Origin: Pseudomonas sp. ANT_H4 | GTDB lineage: Bacteria > Pseudomonadota > Gammaproteobacteria > Pseudomonadales > Pseudomonadaceae | Direction of reading: 5' to 3' | DNA length: 64,000 nt | Assembly (NCBI RefSeq): GCF_008369295.1 | Contig: NZ_VOBG01000012.1 | Location: 62,001-126,000 of the forward strand | Shown: piece after piece, positions 1-10,547 of the stretch | How positions within the stretch are numbered: the first letter of the stretch is position 1 | How the letters are laid out: each line of letters starts with the position of its first letter | Made by a program: the position numbers and the translations under genes | The notes under the pieces: generated by a model | Told to the model about the DNA's origin: nothing | The model's database searches: none | What the model saw: only the letters and a program-made list of their open reading frames with translations

Positions 1-945
1 CACCACCAATGCGCACAGGACGATATTGATCAGCGCATAAATCAGCAGCAACCGCTGAGCACTGACCCGGCCCATCAACCAAGTGCTGAAGAAGCGCCCA
101 AACATGAAGGCCAGCATGGCAATCGACAGCAGATACGCGGCCTGCTGACTGCTCATTTGCGTCCAATGCTCAGTGACATAGTTGATGAAAAACGCACCGA
201 CACCGACCTGGGCCGCGACGTAGAAAAACTGCGTGATAACGCCGCCAACAAACTCCCGATGCTGCCACAGTCCCTTGCCGGCAGCCGGTTGCAGCGCCTG
301 CTCCTGGGCGCGCAAGTCCGGCAGTGGCGTGCGGGCAATCAGCACCGCCACTAGCAACACCAGAATTGCGATCACCACGTAGGTGGTTTGCAGCGAACTC
401 ATGTCTGAGGCGGGTGTGCTGCCAGAACTGAAAAACATTGCACCGCCAATCAGCGGCCCGAAGAACTGGCCGAGGCCGTTGAACGATTGCGCCAGGTTCA
501 GCCGCCGCTCGGCACCCTCGGGTTCGCCCAGCACCGTGGCGTAAGGATTGGCCGCAGTTTCCAGGCAGCCCAGGCCGCAGGCGATGACGAACAGCGCCAG
601 CAGGAAAAACGGAAAACTGGCCGCCGCCGCTGCCGGCATGAACAGCAGCGCCCCGGCTGCATAGAGGCATAAGCCCAGAAGAATCCCGGCCTTGTAGCCA
701 TGGCGGTCCATCAACAGGCCCGCCGGCAGAGCGATCAGGAAATAGGCGCCGAAGTAGGCGCTCTGCAACAGCCCAGACTGGGCTTTGCTGACGTGCAGGG
801 TTTCCTGGAAGTGCTTGTTCAACACATCCAGCAACCCGTAGGACAAGCCCCAAAGGAAGAACAGACTGGTTACCAGCATCAGCGCCCAGCGATAGGTCGG
901 CACGGCGCGGGCGCCGTCTGCCACTTGTGTGTCTTTGCTTAACAT
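1..945 (-). CDS. fucP: L-fucose:H+ symporter family permease (partial, 3' end outside window)
   Basis: Inner-membrane sugar/proton symporter of the major facilitator superfamily, FucP branch. The start ATG at 945 follows an AGGAGAA ribosome site. The frame stays open to position 1, so the C-terminus lies outside the window. The visible 315 residues hold about eight hydrophobic segments, the MFS loop GLLMDRHGYKAG after the second helix, and the FucP-type stretch ETAANPYATVLG. It is the most distal gene seen of the minus-strand fucose catabolic operon, about 50 bp after the mutarotase, which supports uptake of the operon's substrate. L-fucose is the likeliest substrate, but L-rhamnose, L-galactose or D-arabinose cannot be excluded from sequence. 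Confidence 0.85.
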   Translation of the reverse strand, partial: MLSKDTQVADGARAVPTYRWALMLVTSLFFLWGLSYGLLDVLNKHFQETLHVSKAQSGLLQSAYFGAYFLIALPAGLLMDRHGYKAGILLGLCLYAAGALLFMPAAAAASFPFFLLALFVIACGLGCLETAANPYATVLGEPEGAERRLNLAQSFNGLGQFFGPLIGGAMFFSSGSTPASDMSSLQTTYVVIAILVLLVAVLIARTPLPDLRAQEQALQPAAGKGLWQHREFVGGVITQFFYVAAQVGVGAFFINYVTEHWTQMSSQQAAYLLSIAMLAFMFGRFFSTWLMGRVSAQRLLLIYALINIVLCALVV

Positions 946-995
946 GACGCTTCTCCTGTTGTTTTTATTGGATCAAGGCGTGCGATGCAGCGGGG

Positions 996-2970
<1,975 letters not shown>

Positions 2971-3007
2971 TATTATTGTGCTCCGTCCATTCAAAGTGCG
3001 GTTCAGG

Positions 3008-4285
3008 TCACGGCCGGTGGCGGAATTGCTCCCGGGACGCGGCTTTCATCTGGATCGAAAAACCCGGCGCCTGGGGCGGCATATAGGCCGCACCACGAAC
3101 GACGCAAGGCTCTTCGAAATGTTCGTGCAGGTGATCGACAAATTCGATGACTCGCCCTTCATGGGTGCCGGCAATGCACAGATAATCGATCATCGACAGG
3201 TGCTGCACATATTCGCAAAGCCCGACGCCACCGGCATGTGGGCACACCGGTAAGCCATACTTGGCGGCCATCAGCATCACCGCCAACACCTCGTTGACCC
3301 CGCCCAGGCGGCAGGCGTCGATCTGTACCACATCAATGGCTTCACGCATGATCAGTTGCTTGAAAATGATGCGGTTCTGGCACATCTCGCCCGTCGCCAC
3401 CTTGACCGGTGCGACGGCCAGGCGAATCTTGCGATGGCCTTCGATATCGTCGGGGCTGGTGGGCTCTTCGATAAACCAGGGTTTGGCAAACGCCAATTCC
3501 CGCACCCAGTCGATGGCGGTGTCAATTTCCCACACCTGGTTGGCGTCGATCATCAGTTGCCGGTCTGGCCCCAGCACTTCACGGGCAATGCGCACGCGGC
3601 GCAGATCATCCTGCAAGTCGTGGCCGACCTTGAGCTTGACGTGGTTGAAACCGGCGTCCACTGCTTCCTGGCACAGGCGTCGCAGCTTTTCATCGCCATA
3701 GCCGAGCCAGCCCGCCGAGGTGGTGTAGCAGGGGTAGCCATTGGCTTGCAGGTCGGCCATGCGCTCGGCCTTGCCTTCGGCGCGCTGGCGCAGCAAGGCC
3801 AGGGCTTCGGCGGGTGTGATGCAGTCAGTGATGTAGCGAAAATCGATGCAACGCACCAACTGCTCCGGGCCCATGTCGGCGACCAGGCGCCACAGGGGTT
3901 TTCCTTCAGCCTTGGCCCACAAATCCCATGCCGCGTTGACGATTGCGCCGGTGGCCAGATGGATCGCACCCTTGTCCGGACCGATCCAGCGCAACTGGCT
4001 GTCACTGGTGACATGGCGCCAGAAGCGGCCCATGTCTGCGGTGATCCATTCCAGGGTCAGGCCCACCAGCAGGTTTTCCATGGCCTTGATCGCTGCGCAG
4101 CAAATCTCGTTGCCCCGGCCGATGGTGAAGGTCAGGCCGTGGCCTTCAAGGCCCGGGTTATCGGTCTGCAGTATCACGTAGGCGGCCGAGTAGTCCGGGT
4201 CCGGGTTCATGGCGTCGGAACCGTCCAGGGACTGGGACGTGGGAAAGCGGATATCTTCGACGCGAATCGCGGTAAGGGTGGTCAT
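3008..4285 (-). CDS. fucD: L-fuconate dehydratase (enolase superfamily)
   Basis: Dehydrates L-fuconate to 2-keto-3-deoxy-L-fuconate. The 425-residue protein has the mandelate-racemase-type capping domain followed by a barrel with the base motif HVKLKVG (KxK), metal ligands in MIDANQVW, FIEEPTSPDD and VATGEMCQNR, and the catalytic histidine region CPHAGGVGL. The RYITDCITPAEAL and TTSAGWLGYGDEK segments are typical of fuconate dehydratases rather than other sugar-acid dehydratases. It is the key enzyme identifying the operon. It lies 20 bp downstream of the hydrolase gene in the same transcription unit. Confidence 0.9.
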   Translation of the reverse strand: MTTLTAIRVEDIRFPTSQSLDGSDAMNPDPDYSAAYVILQTDNPGLEGHGLTFTIGRGNEICCAAIKAMENLLVGLTLEWITADMGRFWRHVTSDSQLRWIGPDKGAIHLATGAIVNAAWDLWAKAEGKPLWRLVADMGPEQLVRCIDFRYITDCITPAEALALLRQRAEGKAERMADLQANGYPCYTTSAGWLGYGDEKLRRLCQEAVDAGFNHVKLKVGHDLQDDLRRVRIAREVLGPDRQLMIDANQVWEIDTAIDWVRELAFAKPWFIEEPTSPDDIEGHRKIRLAVAPVKVATGEMCQNRIIFKQLIMREAIDVVQIDACRLGGVNEVLAVMLMAAKYGLPVCPHAGGVGLCEYVQHLSMIDYLCIAGTHEGRVIEFVDHLHEHFEEPCVVRGAAYMPPQAPGFSIQMKAASREQFRHRP

Positions 4286-4305
4286 GAACGGCTCCTTGGC
4301 TCTTG

Positions 4306-5151
4306 TCAGGCGTCGACGGTGATCTGGTTCTGTTCGCCGAGGCCTTCGATGCCCAGGCGGATTTTTTGCCCGGCCTTGAGGTACACCGGCATGGGCTTGA
4401 TCCCCAGGCCGACGCCGGGTGGCGTGCCGGTGGAAATCACGTCTCCGGGTTGCAGGCTCATGAACTGGCTCAGGTAGCTGATCAACTTGGGGATCTGGAA
4501 AATCATGGTGCGGGTGTTGCCGTTCTGGTAGCGATGCCCGTCGACTTCCAGCCAGATCGCCAGTTGATGGGGGTCGGCGATTTCATCGCGGCTCACCAGC
4601 CACGGCCCGAGTGGACCGAAGGTGTCGCAGCCCTTGCCCTTGTCCCAGGTGCCGCCGCGTTCCAGTTGGAATTCACGTTCGGACACATCGTTGATCACGC
4701 AGTAGCCAGCCACGTGTTCCATGGCTTGGCTTTCGTCGATGTAGCGTCCGCCTTGGCCGATCACCACGCCCAGTTCCACTTCCCAGTCGGTCTTGCGTGA
4801 GTGGCGGGGGATTTCGATATTGTCGTTGGGGCCGACGATGGCGCTGGTCCACTTGTTGAAAAGGATCGGCTCATCAGGGATTGGCGCGCCGGTTTCCGCT
4901 GCGTGATCGGCGTAGTTCAGGCCGATGCAGATGAATTTCCCTACTTGCCCGACACAGGCACCCAGGCGCGGGTTGCCGGGCACCAACGGCAGGCTGGCGG
5001 GGTCAAGGTCTTGCAGGCGGGCGAGAGTGTGCGGCAGCAGGGTGTCACCTGCGATATCGCTGATATGGGCTGACAAGTCTCGCAACTGGCCATCCGCATC
5101 CAGCAGGGCCGGGCGTTCCTGGCCTTTTTCGCCATAGCGCAACAATTTCAT
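4306..5151 (-). CDS. Fumarylacetoacetate-hydrolase family; probable 2,4-diketo-3-deoxy-L-fuconate hydrolase
   Basis: A 281-residue FAH-fold enzyme. The acidic metal site is visible in WEVELGVVIG and NDVSEREFQ, and the GDVISTGTPPGVG loop is typical of the family. Homologues beside fuconate dehydratase cleave 2,4-diketo-3-deoxy-L-fuconate to pyruvate and L-lactate, the last pathway step. I placed the start at the ATG at 5151 (MKLLRYGEKG) since this matches the family N-terminus; a frame opening at 5394 adds residues overlapping the upstream gene and has no family resemblance. Confidence 0.8.
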   Translation of the reverse strand: MKLLRYGEKGQERPALLDADGQLRDLSAHISDIAGDTLLPHTLARLQDLDPASLPLVPGNPRLGACVGQVGKFICIGLNYADHAAETGAPIPDEPILFNKWTSAIVGPNDNIEIPRHSRKTDWEVELGVVIGQGGRYIDESQAMEHVAGYCVINDVSEREFQLERGGTWDKGKGCDTFGPLGPWLVSRDEIADPHQLAIWLEVDGHRYQNGNTRTMIFQIPKLISYLSQFMSLQPGDVISTGTPPGVGLGIKPMPVYLKAGQKIRLGIEGLGEQNQITVDA

Positions 5152-5179
5152 GGGCAATCCTCTTATAAAGGTGGGGCGG

Positions 5180-5920
5180 TCAGTTGCTCCAGCCGCCGTC
5201 GATAATCTGCGTGGTGCCAGTGGTAAATGCGCTGGCGTCAGAGCCGAGGTACAGCGCCAGTTGGGCAACTTCCTGCGGCGTGCCCAGGCGGCCCATTGGC
5301 TGGCGGGCGGTGAATGCGGCGTATACCTCATCCTGTTGCCGCCCTTCGCGAGTGGCCTGTTCGGCGATGCGTTGATGCAGTGACGGCGATTCAACGGTGC
5401 CTGGGCATATGGCGTTGCAGCGAATGCGTTGGGTGACGAAATCGGCGGCCACCGAGCGGGTCAGGCCGATCACTGCAGCCTTGCTGGCGCAGTAGGCGAA
5501 TCGGTTGGGAACGCCTTTGATGCTGGAGGCTACCGACGACATATTGATGATCGATCCGCCACCTGCGGCCAACATGTCGGGCAGGAAGGCGCGGATCATG
5601 CGGTACATGGCGGTGACGTTGAGGTCCATGGCAAACGCCCAGTCACTTTCCGGGCATTCGAGGATATTGCCGGCGTGGACCATCCCGGCGCAGTTGAACA
5701 GCACATCCAGCGGGCCCAACTGTTCAGCGATGCGTTGGATGGCGGCTGCATCGGTTACATCCAGCAGCACGGTACGTGCGCCAGGCAGGTCAGCGAGTGC
5801 CTGTTGATTGATGTCGGCGGCAAATACCTCGGCGCCAGCAGCCAGATAGGCTTCGACGCTAGCGCGGCCAATGCCCTGGGCGGCGGCGGTGATCAGCACG
5901 CGTTTACCGGTGAGGTCCAT
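5180..5920 (-). CDS. SDR-family 2-keto-3-deoxy-L-fuconate dehydrogenase
   Basis: A short-chain dehydrogenase of 246 residues, first gene of the fucose operon. The cofactor loop is TAAAQGIG (residues 11-18), followed by FNCAG and the catalytic YCASK near residue 146, and it ends in IIDGGWSN. It resembles the DHRS6-like branch whose bacterial members oxidise the C4 hydroxyl of 2-keto-3-deoxy-L-fuconate to the 2,4-diketo acid. Two regulator-type palindromes lie 32-140 bp upstream of its start, so this promoter probably drives the whole operon down to fucP and is induced by a pathway intermediate. Confidence 0.8.
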   Translation of the reverse strand: MDLTGKRVLITAAAQGIGRASVEAYLAAGAEVFAADINQQALADLPGARTVLLDVTDAAAIQRIAEQLGPLDVLFNCAGMVHAGNILECPESDWAFAMDLNVTAMYRMIRAFLPDMLAAGGGSIINMSSVASSIKGVPNRFAYCASKAAVIGLTRSVAADFVTQRIRCNAICPGTVESPSLHQRIAEQATREGRQQDEVYAAFTARQPMGRLGTPQEVAQLALYLGSDASAFTTGTTQIIDGGWSN

Positions 5921-5951
5921 GACAGACTCCCTTGATTGTTATTATTGGCTC

Positions 5952-5966
5952 AATGGTCAGGCCATT
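5952..5966. promoter_or_regulatory. FadR/GntR-type operator, proximal copy
   Basis: The 15-mer AATGGTCAGGCCATT is an interrupted palindrome (AATGG-N5-CCATT), centred 39 bp upstream of the fucose operon start codon. The identical 15-mer occurs again 92 bp away in the same intergenic region. Palindromes of the TGGTnnnnCCA kind are the usual target of FadR-subfamily regulators, and one is encoded divergently at 6155. Confidence 0.75.
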
Positions 5967-6041
5967 AAGGGCGTAGCTAGCCTCGACGTAGCCCATAGCC
6001 AATCCTTGCGGGTTTGCTATGATCACTGCACTGGAAACGAT

Positions 6042-6060
6042 CCAATGGTCAGGCCATTGG
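6042..6060. promoter_or_regulatory. FadR/GntR-type operator, distal copy with longer arms
   Basis: CCAATGGTCAGGCCATTGG has perfect 7-base arms (CCAATGG / CCATTGG) around a 5-base centre and contains the same 15-mer as the site at 5952. It lies 95 bp before the regulator start codon, so occupancy could repress both the regulator and the divergent operon. The longer symmetry suggests this is the stronger site. Confidence 0.75.
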
Positions 6061-6154
6061 TCCAATTTTTAGCACGGGACTTCTCGGTCAACAAGCGGCT
6101 TTTTTGCAAGTTGAACCCAGTCGGCGTGCTGTGCGTGAACCGAGCTGAGCCTAG

Positions 6155-6916
6155 ATGCCATTTCAAGTTATTGATAACCAACGTCTTTATCGTCAGATTG
6201 CCGACCAGTTGCGGGCCTTGATCGACAGCGGCGAATTTCCTCCTGGCAGCCGTCTACCGGCGGAGCGGGAATTGGCCAAATTGCTGGGGGTGAGTCGCGC
6301 CTCGGTGCGGGAGGCGATGATTGCTTTGGAGGTCATCGGCCTGGTGGACGTGCGGGTCGGCAACGGCGTGTTGGTTTGTGAACCGGCGCAACCGAAAATC
6401 AGCCAGGAACCGGTGATGGCCCAGGCCACCCGTGACCAATGGAAGGAATTTGATCCGGAGCTGAACCTGCACGTCGACTTCAACGCTGAGATCCCGCCGT
6501 TCTCCCTGCTCCAGGCCCGTCGCCTGATCGAGCCGGAAACCGCCGCCTTGGCGGCCAAGCAGGCTACCAACGAAGAACTGGCGGGCATCCGCGAGGCGTT
6601 CGAGCGCAACGCCCAGGACAACCGTGACGGTTCCCACACACATCCCGGCGATCGCCTGTTCCACATCCGCATCGCCCAGGCATCGGGCAACCCGGCTTAT
6701 GCACTGATGATCGCGCACCTGCTGGGACATCGCTACGGCAGCATGTTCCAGCGTTTGCAGGCCCACTACACATCTGACGACATGCCCCATCGCTCCGAAG
6801 ACGAGCACCGCCGCATCCTCGACGCCCTGGAACAACGGGATGCCGAAGGCGCCCGCCAGGCCATGCGCAAGCATCTGGAGGAAGTGGTGCGGATCTTTAT
6901 GCGGACGGCGCAATGA
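6155..6916 (+). CDS. GntR-family regulator, FadR (FCD) subfamily, of the fucose operon
   Basis: A 253-residue DNA-binding regulator. The winged helix covers about residues 9-75, with the GntR signature LPAERELAKLLGVSRASVREA. An all-helical FCD ligand domain follows from about residue 110, with metal/ligand residues in DRLFH and in the late DEHRRILDAL segment. It is divergent from the sugar operon and faces two matching palindromes, so it is very probably the operon's repressor, relieved by a pathway sugar acid. Its last codons overlap the next gene by 4 bases (ATGA). Confidence 0.85.
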   Translation: MPFQVIDNQRLYRQIADQLRALIDSGEFPPGSRLPAERELAKLLGVSRASVREAMIALEVIGLVDVRVGNGVLVCEPAQPKISQEPVMAQATRDQWKEFDPELNLHVDFNAEIPPFSLLQARRLIEPETAALAAKQATNEELAGIREAFERNAQDNRDGSHTHPGDRLFHIRIAQASGNPAYALMIAHLLGHRYGSMFQRLQAHYTSDDMPHRSEDEHRRILDALEQRDAEGARQAMRKHLEEVVRIFMRTAQ

Positions 6917-7893
6917 CCCGGTTTTACGATGCGCGCGGCAATATCTATGGGGTGGTCAGCCCGGCCGTGCTGCGTGAGCTGGGCATAGAGTTGCCGGCCA
7001 CCGCCGTCCTGGCCGCCGGCTCTCGACTGGCCTGGGCGCTGGCGGCCATCGCATCCGAGTGCGGCTGGGGCTCGTTGCCGCGCCCGCCGGACGCCAAGGC
7101 CCATCGTTGTGACGGCCTGTTGGTGGGGCCGTTTCAGGCCGCGCCGCCATTTGACCTGTTGATTGTCAACACCGACGGCACCTTGGCCGAACGCAGTGGC
7201 AATGGCTTGACGATATTTGCCCAGGCGCTGACTGATGAGGGGTTGATGTCCGGGGCGTGTGAGTTGCGAGTCCATCACGATAAGGCGGATGCATTGTCGC
7301 CGGTGGTGACAGGGGTCGAGCCTGCACTTCTCGAAGAGGTCCAGGGTTTCTGGCTGGCGCTGGGGCGGCCTGAGTTCGGGCCGTTGGCAGTGGGTGCGCC
7401 GTCGCTGGCGCTCAACAGCAGCGGACCGAGCCATGTTCCAGGGCTTTCTAGGCTCAACCCTCTGTGGAATCGCAGTCAGTTTGTACGGGTGGGCAATCCC
7501 CATTGCGTGACCTTCGTGCCTGATGCTTCGGCGCTGCCGAGCAATCAGCAGATGCTGCAATCGGGGCTATTTGAGCCGTTGCTGGCTGTCGCCTTCGCAC
7601 CTCCCGCTGGCGTGGGACGACCTTGTCCGGCCGGGGTCAACCTGCAATGGGTGGCTCGCGAGTCTGACAATCGCCTGATGGCCAGGGTATTCGAGCGTGG
7701 TGAAGGGCCCACAGCGTCTTCCGGCACCAGCGCCAGCGCGGTGGCCTGTGCGGCTTGGCATGTGGGCTGGGTTGCGGCAGGAGCGGTGGAGGTGGTCATG
7801 CCGGGTGGCACGGCACCTGTTCGGCTTGAGGAGCATGAGGGTGAGTTGAGCAGTGTCAGCCTGTTTGGAACGGCGCGGCGCCAGGGTTTTTGA
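6913..7893 (+). CDS. DapF-fold (diaminopimelate epimerase-like) protein lacking both catalytic cysteines
   Basis: A 326-residue protein with the two-lobed DapF architecture. The first active-site loop reads NTDGTLAERSGNG where DapF has N-S-D-G-...-C-G-N-G, and the second reads ERGEGPTASSGTSASA where DapF has ERG-GET-A-CGTG. Ser95 and Ser270 therefore stand in place of the two catalytic cysteines. The GNPHCVTFV segment is retained. The start overlaps the regulator stop by 4 bp, so the two are co-translated. Proton abstraction from both faces of a substrate as in DapF seems unlikely; an isomerase, one-base chemistry, a binding protein or an inactive paralog are all possible. It is unlikely to be the housekeeping dapF. 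Confidence 0.75.
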   Translation: MTRFYDARGNIYGVVSPAVLRELGIELPATAVLAAGSRLAWALAAIASECGWGSLPRPPDAKAHRCDGLLVGPFQAAPPFDLLIVNTDGTLAERSGNGLTIFAQALTDEGLMSGACELRVHHDKADALSPVVTGVEPALLEEVQGFWLALGRPEFGPLAVGAPSLALNSSGPSHVPGLSRLNPLWNRSQFVRVGNPHCVTFVPDASALPSNQQMLQSGLFEPLLAVAFAPPAGVGRPCPAGVNLQWVARESDNRLMARVFERGEGPTASSGTSASAVACAAWHVGWVAAGAVEVVMPGGTAPVRLEEHEGELSSVSLFGTARRQGF

Positions 7894-8228
7894 GGGCTGG
7901 ACGTTGTATAGGTTATTTCCGATTTAATGAGTGCGCTCAGTTAATTCCTAATAGTTAAGTTTCCAGTGTGAATAACGGCGTAAGACTTTTCCTGTTGTTT
8001 AATGCTGGCTACTTGACTGCATTTCTCTGTTTAATAAAAGATACTTCCATCATCGACGTACGAAACTTCTGTTTTATTTTGCAGAGGCCGAATTTCGCCT
8101 GAAATAGCTATGATTAACGCCGTCCAGACGCTTTTTATCATCCGTTAATTTCAATGTTTAAACAGCATTGTGCGCGGTTGTATAGGAGGCGTTATTTTAG
8201 TTTTGTAATTAATGGCGGGTAACAATGG
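7894..8228. other. AT-rich intergenic region before vgrG
   Basis: About 335 bp without a supportable gene. The stretch is visibly richer in A and T than its surroundings, as usual upstream of orphan vgrG genes, and probably holds the vgrG promoter. I see no strong palindrome, repeat or RNA gene in it. Confidence 0.5.
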
Positions 8229-10547
8229 ATGTTTAACGCGTTTGTTGCACCACGTTTCAAACTGATCGTTGCGGGGCTGGCCAATGACTTTCAGGTACTT
8301 GCCTTCAAGGGCAGTGAATCCATCAATCAACCTTTTTCCATCCATGTACAGTTGGTCAGCGAAAACCCCTCTCTGGACCTGGAAAGCTTCCTGCACCAGC
8401 CCGCTTACCTGGATTTCGGGGACCCTGGTGAAGGCCTTCACGGGCAGATCTACGCCATTGGCCGGGATGAAACGGGTGAGCGGTTAACCCGTTATCACCT
8501 GACGCTGGCACCGCGCCTGGCGTATCTCACCCATCGCCGCGACCAACGGATTTTCCAACAGCGCAGCGTGCCGCAAATCATTGCGGCGGTGCTGGAGCAG
8601 CACGGCATCCTGGCGGATGCGTATACGTTCGAGCTGGGCCCCGTGGTCTACCCGCCGCGAATACTTTGTGTGCAGTACGGCGAAACCGACCTGTATTTCA
8701 TCCATCGGTTGTGTGAAGAGGAGGGTATTCATTACCACCTGCGTCATAGCCCGGACGGCCATATGCTGGTGTTCGGTGATGACCAGACGGTGTTCCGCCG
8801 GCTGGCGGCGCAGCGTTATCGGCCCAGGGGCGGGCTGGTGGCCGAGCAACGGGTGATCCAGCGGTTTGATGTGCGTCTCTCGACCCGTAGTCGCCAGGTG
8901 GTGCGGCGGGACTACGATTTCGAGCACCCGTCCCTGCGCCTGCAGGATCAGGCCGGGCCATTATCCAGTGAGGTCCTTGAGGACTTTTATTGCCCGGCGG
9001 GCTTCACCGGCCATCAGCGCGGTGCGCAACTGGCTCGACGCGGGCTGGTGCGGCATCAGCGGGACCGACATCGGGCATTGGGCAAGAGCGATCAGTCGGC
9101 GTTGCGCAGCGGGCACTTTCTCCAATTGCAGGATCATCCACAGGCGTCGTGTAACGACCTGTGGCTGGTGACCGGCGTACGCCATGAAGGCTACCAACCC
9201 CAAGTGCTGGAGGAGGCGACCGTGGACACCGGCGCTTTCCACGGCTACCGCAACCGATTCACCGCGACGCCTTGGCGTGCGCCTTTGCGTCCACCGCTCA
9301 AACACCCCAAGCCGCGTATCAGCGGGAGCCAGACTGCCACCGTCACAGGTCCCGCGGGTGAGGATGTGCATTGCGACCAGCATGGTCGCGTGAAGATTCG
9401 CTTCCACTGGGGTCGGGCCGGCAAGGATGACGACAAGAGTAGTTGCTGGGTTCGGGTGGCTTCAGGTTGGGCGGGCGACGGCTTTGGCGCCGTGATGATC
9501 CCGCGGGTGGGGATGCAAGTGCTGGTGACCTTTCTGGAGGGCGACCCGGACCAGCCGCTGATCAATGGCTGCCTGCCCAACGCCCGGCAAACCACGCCTT
9601 ATCCGTTGCCGCAACACAAGACCCGAAGTGTCTTGCGCACTCGCAGTTCCCCGCCCGGTGGCGCCAATGAATTGCATCTGGAAGATCGCCGTGGCGAGGA
9701 GCTTGTCTACCTGCGGGCTCAACGGGATATGGAACAGGTCATCGGTAACGACAGCCGCCTGGTGATCGATGCCGGTGCGCAGTTGAGCTTAAAGGCGGGC
9801 GGTGAGCATTTGCTGATTCAGGCGGTGGGCATTTTTAGCAGCCGACCCATTACCTTGGGGGGAACGCCTGACGCTACGCGGTCGGCAACTCCGTTGGCGC
9901 CGGGTGATGTAGCGGCGCTGCTCACCTTGCTGCAAACCCCGCAAACCCATTGGGGGTGGTTGGGCAGTCTGGCCGATGATGACTTGGGCGCCGTTATCCG
10001 GCATTGGCGTGAACGGTTGTTGGTGGGGCCAGCGGGAAGCCAGGCACTGTACCGTTTTCATGATAATCGTACCTTGGCGCGAGCCTTGGCCCACCTGCCA
10101 ACCCAGCAATGGCCCGCCTTTCTCGGGCCACTTATCAGCGTGTGTTATTGGCAGGGTGAGCATTGGTGTAGTGCCGACAACCCGATGCCAGGTGAGTATC
10201 CGGTGCCTGATCCAGCGCTTTGGCTCAACGTGCCGAACCCTCAGGCCATGACGATTTTGCAGACCAATATTTTGCGATACCTGTTGGCTGAACACAGTGA
10301 GGACCTCTCTCGTTTGGCAGAACACCAAGACCCGAAAGTCTGGTTGAACAACGTGCTGGAACAGGCACGTGCCTGGCAGTGGCAAAGCCCGGAACAGCTG
10401 GAGTTTCTGGTGGTTCAACGTCTGGCTGAGGCAGTTGGAACAGCGGTAATTCGCTGGCAGTCGATGCCGGGGGAGGTGGCCGTGGATCATTTTCAGCGGG
10501 TGGTTGAGCAGTGGCGTCGGTCGCAGAGAGAGAAATGTCATGGGTGA
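8229..10547 (+). CDS. vgrG: Type VI secretion spike protein VgrG with C-terminal DUF4123-like segment
   Basis: Trimeric spike of the type VI secretion needle, 772 residues. The gp27-like base spans about residues 1-360, the OB-fold about 365-450 (VTGPAGEDVHCDQHGRVKIR, then WVRVASGWAGDGFG and DPDQPLINGCLPN), then a short needle portion to about 550. From about residue 565 the sequence changes to WGWLGSLADDDLG ... YRFHDNRTLARAL ... FLGPL, which resembles the C-terminal half of DUF4123 adaptor proteins that load effectors on VgrG. The N-terminal part of that adaptor is absent, so either a natural fusion or an internal deletion joined the two genes. No other T6SS gene is present, so this is an orphan vgrG. 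Confidence 0.85.
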   Translation: MFNAFVAPRFKLIVAGLANDFQVLAFKGSESINQPFSIHVQLVSENPSLDLESFLHQPAYLDFGDPGEGLHGQIYAIGRDETGERLTRYHLTLAPRLAYLTHRRDQRIFQQRSVPQIIAAVLEQHGILADAYTFELGPVVYPPRILCVQYGETDLYFIHRLCEEEGIHYHLRHSPDGHMLVFGDDQTVFRRLAAQRYRPRGGLVAEQRVIQRFDVRLSTRSRQVVRRDYDFEHPSLRLQDQAGPLSSEVLEDFYCPAGFTGHQRGAQLARRGLVRHQRDRHRALGKSDQSALRSGHFLQLQDHPQASCNDLWLVTGVRHEGYQPQVLEEATVDTGAFHGYRNRFTATPWRAPLRPPLKHPKPRISGSQTATVTGPAGEDVHCDQHGRVKIRFHWGRAGKDDDKSSCWVRVASGWAGDGFGAVMIPRVGMQVLVTFLEGDPDQPLINGCLPNARQTTPYPLPQHKTRSVLRTRSSPPGGANELHLEDRRGEELVYLRAQRDMEQVIGNDSRLVIDAGAQLSLKAGGEHLLIQAVGIFSSRPITLGGTPDATRSATPLAPGDVAALLTLLQTPQTHWGWLGSLADDDLGAVIRHWRERLLVGPAGSQALYRFHDNRTLARALAHLPTQQWPAFLGPLISVCYWQGEHWCSADNPMPGEYPVPDPALWLNVPNPQAMTILQTNILRYLLAEHSEDLSRLAEHQDPKVWLNNVLEQARAWQWQSPEQLEFLVVQRLAEAVGTAVIRWQSMPGEVAVDHFQRVVEQWRRSQREKCHG

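Noticed and set aside
170..853. 227-codon open frame on the minus strand inside the permease gene
   Set aside because: It lies in a different frame from the FucP permease, whose helices and MFS motifs are clear. The alternative is rich in Arg/Gly and has no family resemblance.
3356..4477. 373-codon open frame antisense to the fuconate dehydratase
   Set aside because: A shadow of the GC-rich third positions of the real gene. It spans two genes and lacks any domain pattern.
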